Source: Cronobacter malonaticus LMG 23826
GTDB lineage: Bacteria; Pseudomonadota; Gammaproteobacteria; Enterobacterales; Enterobacteriaceae
Assembly: GCF_001277215.2 (NCBI RefSeq)
Contig: NZ_CP013940.1
Location: forward strand, 992,001 to 1,056,000
Direction: 5' to 3'
Length of the DNA: 64,000 nt
Within the stretch, counting starts at the first letter, position 1; each line of letters opens with the position of its first letter. The position numbers were made by a program, and so were the translations under genes. A model generated the notes under the pieces. The model was not told the DNA's origin and made no database searches. It saw nothing but the letters and a program-made list of their open reading frames with translations. Of this stretch, positions 57,880 to 64,000 are shown piece by piece.

Positions 57880-57907
57880 AAAAATGGCGCCTTGCGGCGC
57901 CATTTTT
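57880..57907. terminator. Bidirectional terminator between cysM and crr
   Basis: The arms TGGCGCC and GGCGCCA enclose TTGC, with an A-run before and a T-run after, so both convergent transcripts can end here. The stretch 57735-57879 holds no recognisable gene. Confidence 0.9.
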
Positions 57908-57922
57908 GTACACGAGTCAGTC

Positions 57923-58426
57923 TTATTTTTTGATACGGATAACCGGCGTTTCACCGACGGTCACGCTACCAGAAAGCTTGGTCAGCTCTTTGATTTCGTC
58001 CATATTGGAAATAACAACCGGCGTCAGCGTGGATTTTGCTTTCTCTTCCAGCAGCGGCAGATCGAATTCGATAACCGGATCGCCTTTCTTCACGCGCTGG
58101 CCTTCTTCAGCGATGCGTTTGAAGCCTTCGCCTTTCAGCTCAACGGTATCAATACCGAAGTGGACGAACAGCTCAATGCCACTGTCCGATTCGATAGAGA
58201 AAGCGTGGTTAGTTTCGAAAATTTTACCGATGGTGCCATCAACCGGCGCAACCATTTTGTTACCGGTCGGTTTGATAGCGATGCCATCACCAACGATTTT
58301 CTCTGCGAACACTACATCCGGCACGTCTTCAATATTAACGATTTCACCAGACAGTGGAGCAACGATCTCAATGGTTCCGGTGTCGCTATTGCCTTTATCA
58401 CCGAACAGTTTACTAAATAACCCCAT
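57923..58426 (-). CDS. crr: PTS glucose-specific enzyme IIA
   Basis: EIIA-Glc accepts phosphate from HPr, passes it to EIICB-Glc, and regulates adenylate cyclase and sugar permeases. The 167-residue product (E. coli 169) has the phosphorylated histidine in [10 protein letters not shown] (His89 by this count) and the partner histidine in [10 protein letters not shown] (His74). The end PVIRIKK is conserved. Last gene of ptsH-ptsI-crr, 43 bases after ptsI. Confidence 0.97.
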   Translation of the reverse strand: MGLFSKLFGDKGNSDTGTIEIVAPLSGEIVNIEDVPDVVFAEKIVGDGIAIKPTGNKMVAPVDGTIGKIFETNHAFSIESDSGIELFVHFGIDTVELKGEGFKRIAEEGQRVKKGDPVIEFDLPLLEEKAKSTLTPVVISNMDEIKELTKLSGSVTVGETPVIRIKK

Positions 58427-58469
58427 TAGCCTTCTCTCCTAAGCAGTAATTTGGGCCGCATCTCGTGGA

Positions 58470-60197
58470 TTAGCAGATTGTTTTTTCTTCAATGAACTTG
58501 TTAACCAGCGTCATTAACTCGTCCGTTGTCGGTTGAGCAAGAGCCTGCTCTGCTAAAACCTTCGCATCTTCGAAGTTCGTGTTACGGATAATCTTCTTAA
58601 TGCGCGGGATAGAAATGGCACTCATACTGAATTCATCCAGACCCATCCCCAGCAACAGAAGTGTAGCACGTTCGTCGCCAGCAAGCTCACCACACATGCC
58701 GGTCCACTTACCTTCAGCATGAGATGCATCAATAACTTGCTTGATGAGGTTCAGGACAGACGGCGACATCGGCTGGTAAAGATGCGATATCATATCATTA
58801 CCGCGGTCAACCGCCAGGGTGTACTGCGTCAGATCGTTGGTACCAATACTGAAGAAATCAACTTCTTTGGCGAGGTGGCGCGCGATAGTCGCGGCCGCCG
58901 GGGTTTCCACCATGACGCCGATTTCAATCGTTTCGTCGAACGCTTTGCCTTCGTTACGCAGTTCTTGTTTGAAAATCTCGATCTCTTTTTTCAGCGCGCG
59001 CACTTCTTCAACCGAAATAATCATCGGGAACATGATACGCAGTTTGCCGAACGCGGAGGCGCGCAGGATGGCACGCAGCTGATCGCGCAGGATCTCTTTA
59101 CGATCCATCGCGATGCGGATTGCACGCCAGCCGAGGAACGGGTTTTCTTCTTTCGGGAAGTTCATGTACGGCAGCTCTTTGTCGCCGCCGATGTCCATGG
59201 TACGCACGATAACCGCCTGCGAGCCGCACGCTTCAGCGACAGCTTTATACGCCTGGAACTGCTCTTCTTCAGTTGGCAGTGAATCGCGATCCATGAACAG
59301 GAATTCGGTACGGTAGAGGCCTACGCCTTCTGCGCCGTTACGCTCAGCGCCAGCGACATCGCGCACAGTACCGATGTTCGCGCAGACTTCAACCTGGTGG
59401 CCGTCAAGAGTGATGGCCGGCAGATCTTTGAGCTTCGCAAGCTCTGCTTTTTCTTCAGCAACCTGAGTCTGAATCGCGCGCAGGGATTCAATCTCTTCGT
59501 TCGTCGGGTTAACGTAAACTTTATTGTTAACCGCATCGAGGATCAGGTAGTCGTCGTTTTTCACCTGAGTGGTGACGTTGCCGGTGCCCACAATCGCTGG
59601 CAGCTCAAGAGAGCGCGCCATGATGGAGGTGTGGGAAGTACGGCCGCCCAGATCGGTAATAAAGCCCAGCACCTTTTTCAGGTTCAGCTGTGCGGTTTCC
59701 GACGGAGTTAAATCGGCTGCCACCAGAATCACTTCGTCCTGGATGGAGCTTAAATCAATGATGGCCAGGCCCAGAATGTTGCGCAGCAGACGCTTACCGA
59801 TATCGCGCACGTCAGCGGCGCGCTCTTTCAGGTATTCATCGTCCAGCTCTTCCAGGGCGGTCGCCTGACCTTCGATAACCTCATGCGCTGCCGCGTCGGC
59901 AGTGATGTGCTTATCTTTAATCAGGGCTATGATTTCCTGCTCCAGCTCTTCATCTTCCAGCAACATGATGTGGCCTTCGAAGATAGCTTCCTTTTCTTCA
60001 CCGAAAGTTTCGCCGGCCTTGATCTTGATAGCTTCCAGCTGAGCGGAGGCTTTGGCGCGACCACTCAGGAAACGTTCTACTTCCTGATCAACCTTATCGG
60101 CAGAAATTTTTTTCCGGTCGATGACAATTTCATCTTCTTTCAGCAGCAATGCTTTGCCGAAAGCGATACCCGGAGACGCTAAAATGCCTGAAATCAT
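58470..60197 (-). CDS. ptsI: PTS enzyme I
   Basis: Phosphoenolpyruvate-protein phosphotransferase that starts the PTS phosphate chain by loading HPr. The product has 575 residues, the E. coli length. His189 in [12 protein letters not shown] is the phosphorylation site. The PEP-binding C-terminal half has [39 protein letters not shown] and the catalytic cysteine in [10 protein letters not shown]. It starts 43 bases after ptsH. Confidence 0.97.
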   Translation of the reverse strand: MISGILASPGIAFGKALLLKEDEIVIDRKKISADKVDQEVERFLSGRAKASAQLEAIKIKAGETFGEEKEAIFEGHIMLLEDEELEQEIIALIKDKHITADAAAHEVIEGQATALEELDDEYLKERAADVRDIGKRLLRNILGLAIIDLSSIQDEVILVAADLTPSETAQLNLKKVLGFITDLGGRTSHTSIMARSLELPAIVGTGNVTTQVKNDDYLILDAVNNKVYVNPTNEEIESLRAIQTQVAEEKAELAKLKDLPAITLDGHQVEVCANIGTVRDVAGAERNGAEGVGLYRTEFLFMDRDSLPTEEEQFQAYKAVAEACGSQAVIVRTMDIGGDKELPYMNFPKEENPFLGWRAIRIAMDRKEILRDQLRAILRASAFGKLRIMFPMIISVEEVRALKKEIEIFKQELRNEGKAFDETIEIGVMVETPAAATIARHLAKEVDFFSIGTNDLTQYTLAVDRGNDMISHLYQPMSPSVLNLIKQVIDASHAEGKWTGMCGELAGDERATLLLLGMGLDEFSMSAISIPRIKKIIRNTNFEDAKVLAEQALAQPTTDELMTLVNKFIEEKTIC

Positions 60198-60240
60198 AAC
60201 CCTACCTTACTTGTGACTGATTTTAATAAGAACCCAGAAC

Positions 60241-60498
60241 TTACTCGAGTTCAGCCATCAGTTTTACCAGATGCTCTACTGCTTTCTGCTCATCTTCGCC
60301 TTCTGCGGAGATGGTCACAACGGTGCCCTGAGTCAGGCCCAGAGTCTGCAGTTTAAACAGGCTTTTTGCGCTGGCGCTTTTGCCGTTGGAAGTCACAGTG
60401 ATCTCGGAGGTGAAGCCTTTCGCTTCTTTTACAAACTGAGCAGCAGGGCGGGTATGCAGACCGTTCGGAGCGGTAATAGTCACTTCTTGCTGGAACAT
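60241..60498 (-). CDS. ptsH: PTS phosphocarrier HPr
   Basis: Carries phosphate from enzyme I to the sugar-specific IIA proteins. The 85-residue product equals E. coli HPr. His15 lies in [10 protein letters not shown] and Ser46 in [14 protein letters not shown]. The start MFQQEV is exact. First gene of the pts operon, with a long upstream control region (60499-60831) that contains a Cra site. Confidence 0.98.
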
Positions 60499-60704
60499 TG
60501 TATTTCCCCAACTTATAGGTTTAGTTTGTGGAACTAAAGTCTAGCCTGGCGGCGTGACTTTAGCCTGTATAGTTAGCGTCGGCGTAACGGAACGCAGCAC
60601 GGATGCCAGAACCACGAAAAACGCATGGCGTTTAATTCCATGCGGCTCGCGTTTCGCTCGTCATTAATCATTATGACGCGATCGAAGTAGCATAACCAAA
60701 TCGT

Positions 60705-60718
60705 TAAATCGATTCAGC
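60705..60718 (-). promoter_or_regulatory. Cra (FruR) site upstream of ptsH
   Basis: Read on the minus strand, GCTGAATCGATTTA fits the Cra consensus RSTGAAWCSNTHHW at every position. It lies about 205 bases before ptsH, where E. coli also has a Cra site. The rest of the 330-base ptsH-cysK gap shows no gene; CRP sites were not assigned. Confidence 0.75.
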
Positions 60719-60831
60719 ACGTATCAATTCGTCTCGGGATTAATTTCACGCATCGAAATAATTGCTGGTTAAATACCAGACCCGGCCGATGCAGGCAATG
60801 CCATACAAGACAAAAGTTTGATGCACGCCAC

Positions 60832-60859
60832 AAAAAAGCACCCCTTTGGGTGCTTTTTT
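60832..60859 (-). terminator. Terminator of cysK
   Basis: The arms AAAAAAGCACCC (60832-60843) and GGGTGCTTTTTT (60848-60859) enclose a CTTT loop. Symmetric A and T runs make it active in either direction; cysK ends 23 bases away. Confidence 0.92.
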
Positions 60860-60881
60860 GCGCATATTTAACAATCTGGCA

Positions 60882-61853
60882 TCACTGTTGCAGTTCTTTC
60901 TCAGTGAAGAGATCGGCGAACAGCGCGGTGCTTAAATAACGCTCACCCGAGGACGGCAGGATAACCACAATATTCTTGTTGGTAAAGGTTTCATCTTCCT
61001 GAAGTTTGAGCGCGGCGGCAACGGCGGCACCGGAAGAGATACCGGCCAGAATGCCTTCTTCTTCCATCAGGCGGCGCGCGGTGGAAATGGCTTCTTCATT
61101 GGTAATGCCGATAACTTTATCAACCAGTTTCAAGTCCAGGTTGCCTGGAATAAAGCCTGCGCCGATGCCCTGAATTTTATGCGGGCCCGGTTTCAGCTCC
61201 TGACCTGCTATCGCCTGGGCAATCACCGGGGAATCGGTCGGCTCAACCGCGACGGTAATCAGCTCGGTTTTGCCTTTGGTGTTTTTGATATAGCGGCTCA
61301 CGCCGGTCAACGTACCGCCAGTACCGACGCCCGCGATAAACACATCAACCTGGCCGTCGGTATCTTCCCAGATTTCCGGGCCGGTGGTTTTTTCGTGAAT
61401 CTCCGGGTTAGCCGGGTTGCTGAACTGCTGCAACAGCAGATATTTCGACGGATCGCTTGCGACAATCTCTTCCGCTTTCTGGATAGCGCCTTTCATGCCT
61501 TTAGCGCCTTCGGTCAGCACCAGATTTGCGCCCAGCGCTTTCAGCAGTTTGCGGCGCTCAACGCTCATGGTTTCAGGCATGGTCAGCGTCAGCTTATAAC
61601 CCCGCGCGGCGGCGACATAAGCCAGCGCGATGCCGGTGTTACCACTGGTCGGCTCGACCAGCTCCACGCCCGGCTTCAGTACGCCGCGCTTTTCAGCATC
61701 CCAAATCATATTGGCACCGATACGGCACTTAACGCTGAAGCTTGGGTTACGTGACTCCACCTTCGCCAGAATGCGTCCGTTACCGATGCGGTTCAGTCGA
61801 ACCAGCGGCGTATGGCCAATAGTCAACGAGTTGTCTTCAAAAATCTTGCTCAT
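60882..61853 (-). CDS. cysK: Cysteine synthase A (O-acetylserine sulfhydrylase A)
   Basis: Main sulfide-using cysteine synthase, a pyridoxal-phosphate enzyme that also binds serine acetyltransferase. The product has 323 residues, the E. coli length. Lys42 lies in [13 protein letters not shown], the phosphate loop is [25 protein letters not shown] binds substrate, and [13 protein letters not shown] follows. The ATG at 61853 is preceded by GGACGGGCT. It is downstream of cysZ on the same strand, about 147 bases apart. Confidence 0.97.
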   Translation of the reverse strand: MSKIFEDNSLTIGHTPLVRLNRIGNGRILAKVESRNPSFSVKCRIGANMIWDAEKRGVLKPGVELVEPTSGNTGIALAYVAAARGYKLTLTMPETMSVERRKLLKALGANLVLTEGAKGMKGAIQKAEEIVASDPSKYLLLQQFSNPANPEIHEKTTGPEIWEDTDGQVDVFIAGVGTGGTLTGVSRYIKNTKGKTELITVAVEPTDSPVIAQAIAGQELKPGPHKIQGIGAGFIPGNLDLKLVDKVIGITNEEAISTARRLMEEEGILAGISSGAAVAAALKLQEDETFTNKNIVVILPSSGERYLSTALFADLFTEKELQQ

Positions 61854-62000
61854 AGCCCGTCCTTAACTGTATGAAATTTGGGAACCGCACCAGCATACCC
61901 GCTCAACGCGCCTGAGGAAGTAAGGATTTCGTATATCGTTATGCCCATGCGAAATAATGCTTAAGAGTATGGAATAAGCCCGGTTATATGGCCAGCGAAC

Positions 62001-62762
62001 CTAGCGCCAGCTGGCGTGTTTACCGCGATAGCAATCCACCCACATCGCCGTTGCGCCGCAGACCGCGACGGGCATGATCGCAAGATTCAGTACCGGCACC
62101 AGCGTAAAAAGGCTGACCAGCGCGCCGAACTGCATATTTAAGCTCTTACGTTCGCGCAGCGCCGCGCGCATGGTTTTAAACGGCACTTTATGGTTGTCGA
62201 AGGGGTAATCGCAGTACTGGATTGAGAGCATCCAGGCGCTGAAGAGAAACCACAGCACGGGCGCGACGGTCTGGCCGATACCCGGAATAAAATAGAGCAG
62301 CAACAGCACCAGCGCGCGGGGCAGATACCAGGCGAGCTTTTGCCATTCGCGCTTCATAATGCGCGGTAAATCTTTCATGATGCCGAAAACACCCGTATCC
62401 GGCGGCGTGGCGCCGGTGAGGCGTGCCTCGAGTTGTTCGGCCAGCAGGCCGTTAAACGGCGCGGCTATCCAGTTGGCCACCGTCGAAAAGAAATAGCCGA
62501 AAACAAGCACGATGGAGATAACCGCAAGGGGCCAGAGCAGATAGTTGAGCCATTGCAGCCAGTCTGGTACATGGGACATCAGTTGCGGTATCCAGTTATC
62601 AAGGCGGGTAAACAGCCACCAGAACGCGCCGCCCATCAGCAGGAAATTGACCAGCAGAGGAAGGATAACGAAGCGCCGAATGCCGGGCTGGCTTATAAGC
62701 CTGAAGCCCTCTGAAAGGTAGAACAGACCGCTGCGCGAACCCGCGCCTGTGTTTGAAACCAT
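62001..62762 (-). CDS. cysZ: Sulfate transporter CysZ
   Basis: Inner-membrane sulfate permease feeding cysteine synthesis. The product has 253 residues, the E. coli length, from the ATG at 62762; the open frame to 62963 adds non-conserved residues across the divergent promoter. Hydrophobic segments lie at about 26-46, 67-90, 150-170 and 205-225. Conserved blocks are [42 protein letters not shown] and [12 protein letters not shown]. Divergent from zipA and upstream of cysK, as in E. coli. Confidence 0.96.
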   Translation of the reverse strand: MVSNTGAGSRSGLFYLSEGFRLISQPGIRRFVILPLLVNFLLMGGAFWWLFTRLDNWIPQLMSHVPDWLQWLNYLLWPLAVISIVLVFGYFFSTVANWIAAPFNGLLAEQLEARLTGATPPDTGVFGIMKDLPRIMKREWQKLAWYLPRALVLLLLYFIPGIGQTVAPVLWFLFSAWMLSIQYCDYPFDNHKVPFKTMRAALRERKSLNMQFGALVSLFTLVPVLNLAIMPVAVCGATAMWVDCYRGKHASWR

Positions 62763-62992
62763 AGTTCCGCAAAGCTCCTTATTAGCCTCCCCGAACCGGG
62801 GCCTGGTTATCTTAACCGAGAGGGAAATTTGCGCCACCCGAGAAATGGTCGAAAAAACAGCAAAAAGCACGATTTCTTTCATCTTTCTGTCCGGAAAACC
62901 GAGCGCGCACTTGCACTTGCCGTAATGGGCAAATACTCTTAGTGAGTAAATGTTTGCCGTCATGGCAAGGTGTTAGAACAACAGAGAATATA

Positions 62993-63961
62993 ATGATGCA
63001 GGATTTGCGTCTGATATTAATCATTGTTGGCGCGATCGCCATAATCGCCTTACTGGTGCACGGTCTGTGGACCAGCCGTAAGGAGCGTTCTTCTATGTTC
63101 CGCGATCGTCCGATGAAGCGCATGAAATCGAAGCGCGATGAGGATGACGACGAAGATGACGTCGACGAGCCGGATGACGACGGCGTTGGCGAAGTTCGCG
63201 TGCGCCGCAGCGCGCCGGTACCGGAAAGCGCGCCTGTTCGCCAGCCTCAGCACAACTATCAGCCGCCTTACGCGCCTTCTCAGCCGCGTCAGCCTGTTCG
63301 CGAGCCGGTAGAGCCGGAGCCAGAAGTGGCTTACAGAGAAGCTCCGCAAGCGCCCCTGCATCAGCCGCATCAGCCGCAACAGCCGCAGCCTGTTCGCCAG
63401 ACCGCGCCGCAACCCCAGCAGCCCGCACCGGCACAGCCTGCCATGCATCAACCCGCGCCGCAGCCAGTGGCCGAGCCTGCACCGCAGCCAGAGCCGGTTT
63501 CCGAACCCGCGCCCGCGAGCGCACCGGAAAAACCGCAGCCGAAAGAAACCGTGATTATCATGAACGTTGCGGCTCACGCAGGCAGCCAGCTCAATGGTGA
63601 TGTGCTGTTTAATAGCATCCAGCAGGCCGGTTTTAAATTTGGCGACATGAATATTTTCCATCGTCACCTGAGCCCGGACGGCAGCGGCCCTGTGCTGTTC
63701 AGCCTGGCCAATATGGTTAAGCCTGGTTCGTTTGATCCAGAAACCATGACTGATTTCACCACGCCGGGCATCACCATTTTCATGCAGGTGCCGGGCTTTG
63801 GCGATGAACTGCAAAACTTCAAACTGATGCTGCAGTCGGCGCAGCATATCGCCGATGAAGTCGGCGGCGTGGTGCTGGACGATCAGCGCCGTATGATGAC
63901 GCCGCAGAAGCTACGTGAATATCAGGACAGAATTCGCGATGTGAAAGAGGCGAATGGCTAA
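62993..63961 (+). CDS. zipA: Cell division protein ZipA
   Basis: Anchors FtsZ to the inner membrane at the septum. The 322-residue product (E. coli 328) starts [24 protein letters not shown], a membrane segment at 6-24 with a short periplasmic end. A charged stretch (residues 36-70) and a long proline/glutamine-rich linker (about 75-180, with repeats of QPQQP type) follow. The C-terminal FtsZ-binding domain starts near [20 protein letters not shown] and ends [12 protein letters not shown]. Two ATGs, 62993 and 62996, are possible. Confidence 0.96.
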   Translation: MMQDLRLILIIVGAIAIIALLVHGLWTSRKERSSMFRDRPMKRMKSKRDEDDDEDDVDEPDDDGVGEVRVRRSAPVPESAPVRQPQHNYQPPYAPSQPRQPVREPVEPEPEVAYREAPQAPLHQPHQPQQPQPVRQTAPQPQQPAPAQPAMHQPAPQPVAEPAPQPEPVSEPAPASAPEKPQPKETVIIMNVAAHAGSQLNGDVLFNSIQQAGFKFGDMNIFHRHLSPDGSGPVLFSLANMVKPGSFDPETMTDFTTPGITIFMQVPGFGDELQNFKLMLQSAQHIADEVGGVVLDDQRRMMTPQKLREYQDRIRDVKEANG

Positions 63962-64000
63962 CCGCCCGCCGTTAAGTTTTCTCCCATAACCCCCGCCTGT

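Noticed and set aside
57694..57954. Minus-strand frame between cysM and crr
   Set aside because: It crosses the bidirectional terminator and the end of crr in a different frame. No pdxK-like sequence is seen in it.

Overview
The window is a chromosomal segment of a gamma-proteobacterium in the Enterobacteriaceae. It is GC-rich and almost every protein is a close relative of an E. coli K-12 protein of nearly the same length. The combination of E. coli-like gene blocks in a changed order, a truncated enterobactin cluster and an mtnK-mtnA pair fits Cronobacter or a close relative. That genus call is inference, because no rRNA or species marker is present. No tRNA, rRNA, CRISPR array, prophage or insertion sequence was recognised.

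Layout. 1-10 kb is the 55-min block of E. coli: bcp (partial)-gcvR, dapA-bamC-purC, ypfJ, tmcA, ypfH, ypfN-dapE-yffB, an extra GNAT gene and the 19-codon ypfM. 10-23 kb holds acrD, nudK, ypfG, a secreted protein I do not recognise, a small peptidoglycan-amidase/lipoprotein pair that looks like a type VI effector and its immunity protein, then tktB-talA and maeB. 23-34 kb is the enterobactin block: fepCGD, entS, fepB and entCEBAH, with Fur-box-like sequences in both divergent control regions. 34-39 kb holds cstA, ybdD, a toxin-antitoxin pair and an MFS exporter. 39-47.7 kb is the most interesting part: hcxA (ybdH), a complete sugar-type ABC importer, a cytoplasmic LVIVD beta-propeller protein, mtnK and mtnA. 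All three promoter regions of this part carry tandem MetJ boxes. 47.7-64 kb returns to the 55-min block: amiA-hemF, ypeA, a frameshifted ygiW/ydeI-type gene, yfeZ, yfeY, yfeX, cysPTWA-cysM, crr/ptsI/ptsH, cysK, cysZ and zipA.

How the genes work together. The left and right parts are housekeeping: lysine and purine synthesis, outer-membrane assembly, the pentose-phosphate pathway, the PTS core, sulfate/thiosulfate uptake and cysteine synthesis, haem and septum formation. The segment between maeB and hemF, where E. coli K-12 has the eut operon, carries the ent/cst/mtn genes instead. Within it the MetJ-box genes suggest one regulon that imports a methylthio- or deoxy-pentose (probably methylthioribose), phosphorylates it (MtnK) and isomerises it (MtnA), with HcxA and the LVIVD protein as candidates for handling downstream sulfur compounds. 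REP-like palindromes of the form GGGTAAGCGnAGCGCACCC sit in several intergenic gaps, often as inverted pairs. One gap (entH-cstA) holds a tandem ~248-bp structured repeat.
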